Below, in pieces: positions 11,001 through 22,600 of a DNA stretch of 64,000 nucleotides. Source of the DNA: Pomphorhynchus laevis (lineage: Eukaryota > Acanthocephala > Palaeacanthocephala > Echinorhynchida > Pomphorhynchidae). The notes beneath the pieces were generated by a model. It was not told the DNA's origin, ran no database searches, and worked only from the letters and a program-made list of their open reading frames with translations. Numbering within the stretch: position 1 is the stretch's first letter; each line of letters starts with the position of its first letter. Location of the stretch: positions 62,001-126,000 of the forward strand of contig WNNJ02001288.1 in the NCBI GenBank assembly GCA_012934845.2, in the 5' to 3' direction. The position numbers and the translations under genes were made by a program.

Positions 11001-14000
11001 ATGCATATTTCTACAGCGTTAGCTGAATTAGCAATTTAAGTAAAATGAATAATAAAGCTTAGATGGCAAGCAGATTAGTGAATCTTAACAAAAGACCCAG
11101 AGTTGGACCAATTGACATATGTGAATTAAGCCATAGAATAATCTCAAAAGCTATTATATCGTTTATTTCTTTGGATCTTCCGAATGTTGTTGGGAATGTT
11201 CAATTATGTACAGCACAGCTTTGTGGTGCCGAATCATCAATACATTCGATCAGAGAACTCTTTGATCAACATCCAAATTATGGTATCCTTCAGATAGACG
11301 TAAGCAATGCTTTTAATGTTGTTAATCACCAACTTGCTTTAAAAATATTGCATTTGCTTGCTCATCGCTACAAATTGTATTCACAAACTGTTATCAAGAT
11401 GTGCCAATTTCGGATGTGGAAGACGAGATAATTAGGTCGAGAGAAGATTTTACACAAGAGGATCCACTCGCAATGACAACATTTGCTGCAGCTTCATCCC
11501 ATTAATTCACGACCTTCAAACATATTTTAAAGATGATGCACATCGTTGGTAAACTGACACGCCTGCAGTGTATGCCCTATTGTCTAACTTCACAAAGTTT
11601 GTGTACAAAGCTTGTACACATTGGAGTAAATTACGGTTTTCATATAAATGAAAATATATGTTAATTAATAGTTCATCAAAATGGCGTCTCAACTGCTCAA
11701 ATATTATTTGATAATACTAAAATCGACATTACTTCCGATGGAATTATAGCATTTGGATCGCAATGCGCACTATTTAGTTCATTGAAAGAATTGTTAAATC
11801 TTAGATTGTAGATAAAAAAGGTAGAAAACCTTTCAAACAGCTGAAATAGACTCCCAAATAACTCACTTTGCGTTTCTATGCGCAATTTAGCATAATGGAT
11901 TTACTGCGTACATGTGGAGAATCAATTCCATTCGGTTAATGTCTCAAACAGACAACATTGTAAAGATAATGCTTATGAAGATCATAAGTCAGGAGGATGG
12001 TAATATACAAATTATAACAAATTATAGAACATATGTAAATGCTATTTTTTCACTATGTACAATAATATATGTCTAACTCACTAATGTATATATCCATTTG
12101 ATTTGTGGAAAACTGGCACTGTCCGTATCATCCATTGAATGGAGTAGTAATTGCCGTAAGTAGATAAAAAATAGGAAATGAAGACCAAGAGTAATTTCTT
12201 GTAAAGCTTTCGGGCTAACTGCCTTTCTTCAGTACATTGTATGTTTATTAGCTCTCAAACTTTTTTAAGGTCAAAAAAAGTTTGAGAAAAAGTTTAGTGT
12301 ACTGAAGAAGGGCAGTTAGCCCGAAAGCCTTACAAGAAATTGCTCTTGGTCTTCATTTCCTGTTTTTTATCTACTTACGGCAATGTATATATATTATCTA
12401 CTTACGGCAATATATATAGTAATACGTACTCGTTTCTGCATTTTTTATTTTGTTCTTTGAACTAACCGACATGCACAAGTTTATATGCCCAACTCACTTA
12501 TTCACTGTTTATATTTTGTATAAATAACATCTACACATCTACTTCATTTAATGTTTTAAATGCATCAAATAAACTGCATCATATCATATTTGATTTGATT
12601 TAAATATTATTAATACTAATCTGTATTTAATAATATTATGATATTATGTGATAATAATATTATAATAATTTATTTCAATTAAGCTTCAAAGTGACAATTA
12701 AATGCTTATTAAAGTTTCAAGTGTAAACGTCAGTGTATGATTTACGTTAATGGTTCCCAACTTAGCGCCCACGGCACGGATGCACCCTAGAAGTCACCTG
12801 GTGGCTTCCATATATATTTTTAGCGGTAATTATAAAATAACTACGTGCATTTAGTATTTTATAAAATTAACCCTCTCTACGCCCATCAGTATTCTTTAAA
12901 AGCATTCTTACTAGCTAATAAAGGTTGGTAACCCCTTTTTATGTTTGTAATTATTACGACAACGAGAAACGACAAAATTTGTTCAAATCGATGAAATTGC
13001 TTTTAATAATAAGACCAGTTATAAACTGCTAAATATGCAGAAAGATGGAAAAGAGACAACACATTGAAATAAAGTGTAAAAAATCAAGTACTCTCGATGC
13101 GAGACTTTTGGTCTTTTTAATAAAGCAGGTTAATCAAGAAGAGGATCAAGATCATACAAATATGAGTAAATGTGGAGTAAATCTGTTTCAATATTCAAAT
13201 ACATGATGTTTAGGTGTATTCAGTGAAACAAAAAAGATTAAATTTAATGAATCTAAAAATTTATTGAGAGGTTAACTAAAACTTACCAATATAGTTTTAT
13301 CTACTGAAAACCTTTCATCATCAAAAATTAGATACAACACGTTGAACTTAAGTGTAAAAGCCCTATGCGAACAACATTTATTGCCCAAATGTTTGCAAAT
13401 TATTGTTATTACATTATAACGTTGACTTTTTTAGAATAAAGTCAATATAAATAGATACGTTTTATGAATAAAAATGTTCCATTATTAAATTACTTCCAAA
13501 CTAACACGTTTTTATGGTACTACCTAAAATGAATGTCACGTTAAGTACTCAGAGTGATAGCAATTTGCAAGTTTATTCAAACTTGTAACTATGTAACGAT
13601 ATATTCGTAGTAGAATTAATTACATAGAATACAGCTATCGTACAGCCTCGAGTTGTTATATAGATATTTCGTGTACAAGCTGCTCTTAAATATTATTTGC
13701 TTTTAGAATTTGAACTTATTTACGTCGACGAATTTATCGACAACTTGCTTCATGAAGAACGAGTTTGTGATATCCAATTACCTCGTCTTCAGGTGATGTT
13801 CCAAATTTATAATCAAATTTATTAGCTTGTAAATATTTTTAATTTATACATTTATATATTTTTAAAAAAGTGTTTTTAGAAGCGACATGTTCTAGAAGAA
13901 ACAGGATTATTAGAAGCAAGGATATCTCTTCTAGAAAATGACCTGGAAGAAATTGAATCAAACAAGAGTGATTCCGAGTCTGTAGATTCTCAGGTATAAA

Positions 14001-14886
14001 ATAAATATTCGAATTTTTTAATATTGGAATATTCTCAATATTCGATGTTGAGACTTATAATTGAAATTTGATTTTAAGCGTCCAAATACTAATTTCTATA
14101 ATCACTATTTAATCACCTTTTACTTAATATTTTAGAAAGTTAGTTTGTCATAAAACGCCAGATAAAATTCAGCAATTATTTCGCAAATATAATATGTATT
14201 AACTGCAATGTCTGTATCGCTTCCAGTTTATTCTTGATTATTTAAACATTAGATTTGAGTTCAGTTTTAAATTCAGCTCATATAGCAATCATTGCTTAAA
14301 CGAACGCACCAAATCAAATTTATTACTTGGACATTTTTGGACTCAAAATTATTGAAATAATTGGATCACCAACATTGATATTATTTGAATGTAAATATAT
14401 TATTATAAAATTCAATATTATATATATTTATTTAATATATTATAATATATTATTGTATAGGCATAATTATCCTAATGTTAATAAGATTAATGTTATATAT
14501 TTTCTATTAATCAATTAATTAGTAATAATTTGCAATTGCAGTTACAATAGAATGTAATTTTTTAGTTAATTTGCTTTCCGTGACAAATTAATTAAAAAAT
14601 TTATTTTATTTTAAATTAAACTAATCAATTATTTGTTATTTTTAAAAGTCAAGCAACCGACGCCATAAGCGACGTCATGATTACGACAAGCCGAATTCTG
14701 ACGATACTACAAAATCACACAGGTACCTTTATGTGGTTTTGTATATTAGTTTTATAATTAAATTTTAGACGATCACAGTCGAGGCGGGCACACAGCAGAA
14801 GCCGCAGACGTAGACGCCGATCGAATACTTATTCATCATCTGAAGAGCGATCTAATAAATCTTCACACAAAAGGAAACACCGCTAA
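5005..14886 (+). CDS. PRPF38A: Pre-mRNA-splicing factor 38A
   Basis: Seven exons: 5005-5134, 6295-6454, 9698-9819, 13707-13792, 13880-13993, 14649-14722 and 14769-14886, all with GT-AG introns and matching phases, giving 267 residues. The PRP38 domain fills residues 1 to about 175: MANRTIKEASSIKGTNPQYL at the start, then KFIGGVYGGNVKP, NEDYKYVRALGAFYMRLTG and YVDEFIDNLLHEERVCDI. An acidic coiled-coil stretch (exon 5) and an Arg/Ser-rich tail (exons 6-7) follow, as in the animal protein, though the tail is shorter than the human one (312 residues). PRPF38A joins the spliceosome at the B complex and is needed for its activation. Introns 1-3 are 1.2-3.9 kb and full of element debris; intron 6 is only 46 bases. 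No stops or frameshifts. Confidence 0.93.
5352..5507 (+). other. Unrecognised open segment in PRPF38A intron 1
   Basis: A GC-richer island inside AT-rich intron. It reads open for about 50 codons on the + strand to a TGA, including RGQAQLRQKEVVHQVETLEW. It has no start codon and no splice sites matching the neighbouring exons. It is probably the end of an old mobile-element ORF; I do not recognise the family. Confidence 0.3.
6679..6707 (-). other. Hammerhead-like hairpin relic
   Basis: On the minus strand CTGACGA is followed by one extra base, a short stem-loop (GCTA...TAGC) and CGAAA. This matches the CUGANGA and GAAA core strings of hammerhead ribozymes on either side of a helix, but the extra base at the helix foot departs from the consensus. 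The same layout occurs at 12.2, 32.9-33.1 and 36.9-37.2 kb. It is probably a terminal relic of a Penelope-like or related element. Confidence 0.4.
8350..9300 (-). mobile_element. Ty3/gypsy-type LTR retrotransposon fossil
   Basis: An old, decayed fragment in PRPF38A intron 2. Minus-strand translation shows weak but ordered similarity to the integrase core of Ty3/gypsy elements, with the core start near 9020 and later integrase motifs near 8650. No long terminal repeats, capsid or protease part is visible. It is broken in many places and looks ancient. The ends are approximate. Confidence 0.5.
10077..11990 (+). mobile_element. R2-like (RLE-type) LINE, decayed
   Basis: A degraded copy of the same family as the element at 53.5-56.5 kb, in PRPF38A intron 3 and in sense with the gene. 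The N-terminal cysteine cluster survives at about 10077-10175 (CMNCKCRKTKRKCFNCAA), then many stops. The RT entry region reads from 11063: CTAQLCGAESSIHSIREL, then DVSNAFNVVNHQLALKI. A weaker match to the post-RT region follows at 11690-11810. The endonuclease end is not recognisable. Much older than the 53-56 kb copy. Confidence 0.7.
12150..12384. repeat. Large palindrome with paired hairpin motifs
   Basis: Arms of about 90 bases (12150-12240 and 12297-12384) are near-perfect inverted copies. The spacer carries its own hairpin (CTCAAACTTTTTT ... AAAAAAAGTTTGAG). Each arm contains CTGAAGA, one base, a GGGC-AGTTA-GCCC stem-loop, then GAAAG. The right end, TATCTACTTACGGCAAT, is repeated at once downstream. 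The palindrome is a foldback arrangement of two element ends, most likely of a Penelope-like or non-autonomous relative. It lies in intron 3 of PRPF38A and would form a strong hairpin in the pre-mRNA. Confidence 0.6.
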
Positions 14887-15371
14887 AATTATTTTTGTAT
14901 ACAACTTTATACTATAACTGCATGATGGTATCTTTAAATGAGCAACATTTTTATTTAGGTATTTAAAAACACAAATTGCATTTAGTTTAATAGAAAGCAT
15001 GACATATTTTTCAGAAACCTAAATTTCATGGATAAATTAATGAAACGAACACTCATAATTATTTGACAAATAAATTACTAATACTCAAATAGATTATCGC
15101 AGATAGTGTAATAGACATTAAATTAAACCTAATTAAATCAAATCTCTAATTTATTTATTGATCTTTTGACGATCCCAGGCAGCGGTGCTATTTCATTTGT
15201 AACATATTATACTGGTCATTTGATGACCCCGCTCATGTCTATTGAACTGTAAAGAATTCACTACATTGTAATGACTTTGGCAGCCCAAGCTACGTCATGC
15301 AATTTACATATTCTGAATTCTTTCTGCTTTAATCTATATTTAGATTAAATTCATGTGTATGCATTGTATGT

Positions 15372-15420
15372 GGTGAAACTGTTGAGGCTTCTCAAAGCCG
15401 ATACGGTATGTTGTCTTGCA
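15372..15420 (+). ncRNA. Degenerate hammerhead ribozyme (monomer 1)
   Basis: The same structure one monomer upstream, with damaged core. CTGTTGA (15379-15385) replaces CTGATGA, and GATA replaces GAAA. Helix II (GGCTT-CTCA-AAGCC, 15386-15399) is perfectly paired and differs from monomer 2 at both strands of the same position, so pairing is kept. Helix III and the GTC triplet (15413-15415) remain. The core changes predict no activity. Confidence 0.6.
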
Positions 15421-15713
15421 TTGTTGAAACATAAAATTATTTATGTACAAAAAGAATCAGACAGGTGTAATAGACAGTCCTGGTTGATTCAAATCTCTAA
15501 TTTATTTATTGATCCTCTGAAGATCCAAAGCAGCGGTGCTTCCTTTGTAATTTATTATAATGATCATTTAATAATCCCGCTGATGTCTATTACATTGAAA
15601 AAATCAATGCATTGTATTGACTTCGAAAACGCAAGCCACGTCCTGCAATTAGAATATAGTGAATTCTTTCTGCTTTAATCTATAGTATATTTTCACGTAT
15701 ATTATTGTATGTG

Positions 15714-15762
15714 CTGCGACTGATGAGGTTTCTAAAAGTCGAAACGGTACGCCGTCTTGTAT
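15714..15762 (+). ncRNA. Type I hammerhead ribozyme (monomer 2)
   Basis: All core parts are present in order. CTGATGA is at 15720-15726, and helix II is GGTTT-CTAA-AAGTC (15727-15740, with two wobble pairs). GAAA is at 15741-15744. Helix III is ACGG-TACG-CCGT (15744-15755), and the cleavage triplet is GTC, ending at 15756. Helix I pairs TGCGA (15715-15719) with TTGTA (15757-15761), with two wobbles. The open helix is I, so this is a type I hammerhead. It should cut tandem transcripts into units of about 345 nt. Cleavage itself is inference from the sequence. Confidence 0.72.
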
Positions 15763-15845
15763 TGTAGAAACATGAAATTCTCTGTATAGAGAGCAGCAGA
15801 TGGTGTAGTAGACAGTCATGATTGAATCAAATATCTAATATTATA

Positions 15846-16694
15846 TATATATGGTTAAGTGTTTAAATCAAGCATATTCTTCAGCCTGCAAACTCTCGTC
15901 ACTCCTAGACGTTCATCTGATAGCCGGCAGCCATCGTCAGTAAGATGAACTATCACACGCCATTTGTTTTTGTGACATTGTGAAAATCCATTTTCGTAGC
16001 TTAAATTGATGGTGGCGTTAGCTCTTAAATTCTACAATTTGCAATAACAACCAGAGGATCAAACTTTCTAATGCTTGACTGTAAGAAACCGAGATTGAAT
16101 GAATCAATTCTTTCTATGCAATCTTAAGAGCAGGTTTGAATCGGTATTGCTCGAGATTGCGAATAGTAATTCTTTAAGTGTTAAAGAATTAAGGAATTAA
16201 GAATTAAAGAATCAATTCTTTAAGTATTATATGGATTTTTAAAAAAACCTACATATAGTAGTTTTTTAAAAGTAAGCGACCTTGCAAGCTTTTTAAATTA
16301 CAGTTTTGGAATATTATGGATTAAACTTAATCGTATAATTAATATTCAATAAATTGAATATTAACCTGTATTAATATATTATTATAATATAATAATATTA
16401 ATTAATATAATAATCCTATATAATATCTAATCTATCTACGCTGATATGTATATTTAATATCTACGCTGATAATTGTTGTAATTATCAGCTTAGTTATCAC
16501 AATATTAATTGTTATATCATTATAATTATCCATATAATTGATACGTTATTAGTCTACCTTTACGTTAAAATCAAAACTTAACGAACAACGAAGTTGCTTT
16601 CTTTAATAACTTTGTTGTTTAAGATACTTAAGTTTTTTGATGTGAATTTATCAAGAACTAAGCATTTGTTAAGCATTCCATGATTTATTTCTAG
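15846..16694. other. Intergenic stretch before DMAP1
   Basis: A mixed then AT-rich sequence with no frame I recognise. It must contain the DMAP1 promoter. TTTCTAG directly precedes the DMAP1 ATG, similar to the TTCTAG before the PRPF38A ATG. Confidence 0.4.
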
Positions 16695-19600
16695 ATGAAC
16701 GCCGACGTATGCGATATTTTAGGCCTGAGTAACAAAAATACAGATAACAAAAATAAATCAACAAAGGTTTGGTTTTACTTTCAAATTGATATACCTTTCC
16801 ATTTACGATAAAAGAAGTCATATCAGCCAAAGCTAAAGCGACCTTCAAACGTAAAGAGAGAAGTTTGGGAATTGTTACCGTCTCCTACTAAGTTGAAGTA
16901 TAAAGACAATTTATTTTCATTTTAAGATTTGATTGCGTAGCTCAGTCACTGGTGAAAATTCAGATGTATTTGTCGATGCAGCCGAGAAAAAGTATTGTGC
17001 AGAGAAGGCTCAGCTTGGCTTTTGTCACAAAGTTAGACACTGGATCTGGAAAGAAATAAACATTATAGGGAGAAACGATTTAACTTTTTACAAGTGGGTA
17101 AGAGAAGATATGGATGAGACGCATTCTCAAGTACAATGTGCAAAGGTATAAAATTAAAATTGTTAATTTCTCAATTTTTAATGTGAGTTTTATGTCGTTG
17201 CTTAAAATCTGGTTAATTGATATTGTAATTTTTCTGAAATATTAGTTTTTATCTTGGAAAATTTATATAAAATTAATATAATAAGTTAGTATTAATTATA
17301 TATTATAATTAATTAATATAATAAGCAAGTATGTGCAAAATGCACAAAGTCAGAATATTAAATATTAAATATATAATGTAATGTATGATGTAAGAAATAT
17401 ATTTGTTTTCGATAAAAGAAAGTTTTCCATTAAATATAATACATTATATAATGTAGTAATATTATTATATAATATATTTTTCACAATAAATATAAAATAT
17501 GTTGTATAATATAAATGTTTATATATTATTTTAATATATTTTTTCATGTTCGTGTTCTTTAGTACAAATAAACACTTTCGTGTTCTTTAGTACAAATAGA
17601 TTTATAAGACATTAAACGCTATAAACTATTTGTAGATATAAAATGTATTCACCGGCGAGAGTTAATATTTTGAATTTTTTCAATTTTTTTAATTTTTATA
17701 GTTTAATTTTTTTATTGAAATTTTCGCAATTTTGTGTTTTTTTTTCTGAAATATATAGTTGACACATTTCGTATTAGTGAAAAACAATCAGTGAAACAAA
17801 AAAAAACATTGTATCAAGTTTTTACTTTTCATTATTATCAGAAATAATCATACATTTGTTTCAAAAAGTCGAATGATTAAATCAATTTAATTTGTTCAGT
17901 ATTTATTTTGTTATTTATTATTTTATTAGGAATTATCCTTACCTAAATTTTCCGATGATCAATTAGATGAATATATACGAGAAACACCGTCTGCATGGAG
18001 CAAGCAAGACATTTTATATCTTCTGGAGAGTTGTAGAACATTTAACATAAAATTTATGGCGATTGCTGATAGATGGGATGATAATAATCATGGAGTGCGT
18101 TCAGTCGTCGATATCAAAGATCAATATTATGCACTATGTGCCTATAATAAAAAGGTAAAATAAATGTTGCAAAGTAACATTTATTTTATAACTTTTGATC
18201 AAAAGTTACAAATAATGTAACTTTTAAATTTTGTTACTTTTAGAATTTTCCGTTTACGTTAAGCTTTTATGCAACAACATCAAAACTAAAATATCAAAAG
18301 AAATTTCATGCAACGGATCATGATCAAGATCCGTTGCATATATCGTTGTCTGAATCGTTTACATCAGGATATAGTTTAATAAATCTTCCTTCAGTTAAGA
18401 TTTTGTTAATTCGCAATATTTCGCTTTTGAGAAGTAGAATTTTCAACTAACAATTTCATCAACTTTCAAACCCGTAATTTATAACACAGCGAAATTAAAA
18501 TAATTTATTGTGGAACATCTAAGACGATTTCTAATGTTACAATTAAATACTTGTGAATCTCCACTAAACTCAGCATTCCATAATTTCGTGCTTATAATAT
18601 CGTAAATAAATTACAAAATAATTTGTTAAATGAGAACTGAATGAGAAAATCGTTTAGGATTATTTTACCTGATGTTTTAGATCATACAAATACTTCCTAG
18701 TCTGGTATTTTAAATCATAAAGATTATAAAAATTTTATTTCAATTTCATTTATGAAAATTTAATTTTTTTTCAATTAAATGAAAATTTCATTTTCATTTA
18801 ATTTCACATAAATGAAATTACATAAAATTAATGTAATTTGATTTTGGTAGTAATTTTAATTTATTTCTTTATTTAGTTTAATTTATTAATGCAATTTAGT
18901 TTGGACCGCATTTTTATCTACCGAATAGAATTCTATATTAAATGTTCGCATTGAATTTTGTTTCTAATTATAACTTTTAATAGAAAAGCTAAAATATTTA
19001 ACAAAAATTCAACTTTCTCATGATTTATTTTGTATCATCTGCAAAATAAATCAATTCGAATTGTATGGATTAAAGACAACATTTTCCTTTCCTGTCGATG
19101 ACTGAGTGAAACCGGTGAAAATTGAAAAATTTGAAAACAGTATTAACTTGTCTTTTGTGATAATGTTATTTATCAGATAAAAAATCTTTTTTACTAACTC
19201 TATTGCTAGCTACCAACTGGAACATTTACTGGTCAAAGTCAGTATGATGCTGATAATGAGAAGAAACGAAAACTACAACTTGATCAGCTTCTTGCCCGAA
19301 CAAATGAAGAGGTTCGAACCATCAACAGTTAGACTATCAACTTCTATTTTCATCTGAACACAGGTTGTTGAAGAACGGATGTTATTGAAAGAAATTCGAA
19401 GAATTGAAGAAAGACGAAGAGGGCAGACCAGTAGAGCGGTTCAACTAATAAGTCTTTTGCGGTTAAGGAAACACCCATTTTCCATCGAGTTGTTGGACGA
19501 AATAATCAAACATGACATGGTTAAAACAATAAATAAACTTCTAATGATTTTCTGTTTTGATAGGACGATTCTTTATCAGAACTTAACAAAGAGAAATGCA

Positions 19601-22600
19601 CAAGCGGTCCCATATTTGCCTCTCAGCAGGTAATCGCTGAACAACGTTATCATTTTGTTTTGGATTATTAAGTTCTTTTCGGTAATATAAATTGTCGAAG
19701 AAACTATGTATAACACCTTCCGTGATGTAATCATGAATATGATTACATGATCAATATTTGATCAATATTTGTATAATCAATATACAAATATTGATCAATA
19801 TTGTTCATGATCAATATTTGTATAAAATGTATAAATAACAACAACGAAAATATCTTTTATCATCAAACGGTTTAGTGGGTGATCTTTAGTACGTTTATGC
19901 ATTACATTGAATTAAAAGCAATAAAATGTGTTTATGTTCATCTCATTCGTCTAATGCATTCACCTGTTTTATTCGCAGTATCTTAAATGTGTAACAATTA
20001 ATGATTTTTAAATTATCAATATTGCTCTGATTATTCGAACACTAACAATCAGTGGTACCATTGATGTACTTTTTATAAAATATTTTATCATACATTATTA
20101 TAAACGATTAAATTATCAAATGTAACGAAACTTGATAGCATAGCTGTTCCTCCTGATGACCTCTAATCCTTATTCTGATACAACGTCTGTTATTTATTAG
20201 TCAATTCACTAAAACCGGCTTTTATTTTAAATTTCAAGTTTTTATTTTAACTTGATATAAATTATAAAAAATCTTATAACAATTATTTTATTATTTAGAG
20301 TTATTCTACCCAGATAAATTTGTTCACTAATTAAATAAAAATTATTAGAATTAAATACACATATATCATCAATGTATCGAAACATATATTTCATATATTT
20401 ATATTGTTTAGATTTAGTTTTTACACAGTTATGAACAAATTCATATTCTATAAAGCTTAAAAACAAGTCAGCTATAATTGGGCTACTATTACCACCCATT
20501 GGAACACCTTTTACTTGTCTAAATATAGATGTCCCTACTTTTAAATAATTTTGATTTATCAAAATATTTAAGGATTCAAATAATTCACAAAGATATGTTA
20601 AAAAATTGACAAATATTTGCCACTTTACAAAACATTTTCATTTTAACATATTTTAAATGCTATATTTCTATTTTTGATGGTTTAATTTTTGTTAGATATA
20701 GTTATTATAATAACATATATGTTGTTATGTGTCCCTACTTTTAAATAATTTTGATTTATTAAAATATTTAAGGATTCTTTATTATCCATATATTTATATT
20801 TACTTTATGGTTTGATTTTCGCTAGATAGTTGTTATAATAGTTTAGATTTATTTATTAAAATATCTAACGCTTCTGTTAATTCAATTTTATTGAGAATAA
20901 AATAAATTATTAATTATTTTAATAATAAATTATATTTAATATTTAATTATATTTTACTTATATTTTTGATTTTGTAGTAAATATTTGTTAAATGTTTACT
21001 ATAATTTACTATAGCTACCATGGTAGCTATATCCAGACCAAATCCTTCCGTCATATATCTGAATGTATGAGTCCGTTTTGGGTATCAAGAAAACTCGGGA
21101 ACAGCATTGTGGTTTAGCCCTTCTTGGTGAAGTAGCTATAATGCTGTTCTTGACGTGATAACCAATGGCTTTTGTAAGCACAGAGCTTACGTTTGATCAC
21201 CATCGTCGATGGTGATCGGGATGTAGTAAATATTTGTTAAATAGTTGTAATTCTTATTAACTCACGCTTATATTGCCACTATACTTTTCTCAAATGATTA
21301 AAAAGTGAACTTTAAAGAAAATTATAATACGCTACATTGTTTGTACTAGTATTAGTACAAGCAATTCGTTTGTATTAATACTAGTACAAATACTAATACT
21401 AATGTACAAACTAGTATTTGTACTTTCTATTAGTTTATTCAAACTAATCCTTATTGTGATACAACGTATGGTTTTTTATTTCAATTCATAAAAATTGACT
21501 TTTTAAATATCGATTTTTTATTTTAAGTTGATGTAAGTTATATAATACTCTTACGTTTTGTAAAAGAAACCCTTGACAGGGACAGAGTCGACTTTCTCAT
21601 GTGACTGAATATATATGTTTTTAAATTTCATTTTTAAATTTTAACTTGATTTAAATTATAGAAAATCTAAAAACAATTATTTATTTTATTATTTAATTAT
21701 TAAATTTTGATTTAGCATTATTATGTTTTGTTTATTTTATAATTATATTAAATACGTAGACTCAATTAGCTGAATTGAATTATTAAAATCTTTAAATAAT
21801 TGTTTTCAACACGTAATACAAAAATTGTATTCAATAATTTATAAAAATATGCGTTTTATAAGCAATCGAATAGAATTTTCGAGCCCATCAACCCATGCTA
21901 GTAAAAATTATAGCGGTTAAAATATTATTTTTATAATTATAATTAGCTATTATATTTATTATATTTTTAGTCTTATCTAATGCGTGTAAGAGACGTTTAA
22001 TAAAAAATAAAAGTCTATTGTTTATTTGATTATAAATTAAATTATTTTATAAAAATAATATATATTATATATTAAGTCTATATTATTTATAAGCAATCAA
22101 TCAGTTAAGTTATCTGATTTGTATACAGTCGTTCAAGTCAATAAATTGCTCTTTAACGAAAAATAAACAAATCAGATACCTGAGTCTACGTATTTTATGA
22201 TGTTTATGATATTTATTATATTTTGATGATCCATCCATTTTACATGATTTTTAGTAATTCAGTAGTTTGAATTACTGAGAATTTGAATTATAGAAAATCT
22301 AAAGATTAAAATGTATTTTTATTTATGTATCAGATACCAGAGTCTTTTAGATAAATAAATTTATCTTAAAGATAAATAACAATAAAGATAAATAATAAAT
22401 AATTATAAGATTTTATACAATTTATATTTATATTAAGTTAAAATTAGAAATTGGAGTGTAAAATAAAAGTATATTTTGTGAATAACAGACGATGTATCAG
22501 AATAAGTATTAGAGGTCAACAGGAGGAATCGCTATGCTATCAGATTATGACCTCTATTTATCCTTAAATTACAATAAGTAATAAATTATATTACTCCTCA

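Larger units (their letters stand above)
15091..15845 (+). repeat. Tandem repeat of ~345 bp with hammerhead ribozyme
   Basis: Two full monomers plus a partial flank. AATCTCTAAT-type boundaries lie at 15141, 15492 and 15830, giving spacings of 351 and 338 bases. Both monomers share the segment GAATTCTTTCTGCTTTAATC and a hammerhead core. The dimer sits in the 1.8 kb between PRPF38A and DMAP1. Monomer length and ribozyme content resemble hammerhead-bearing animal satellites and retroposons, such as the Sm-alpha family of schistosomes. No protein is encoded. Confidence 0.75.

Noticed and set aside
20242-20562. A telomerase-like reverse transcriptase
   Set aside because: The GVPMGGNSSPIIADL and YIDDICVF strings are typical of Penelope-like elements, which are related to telomerase, and the copy is a rearranged fragment in an intron.
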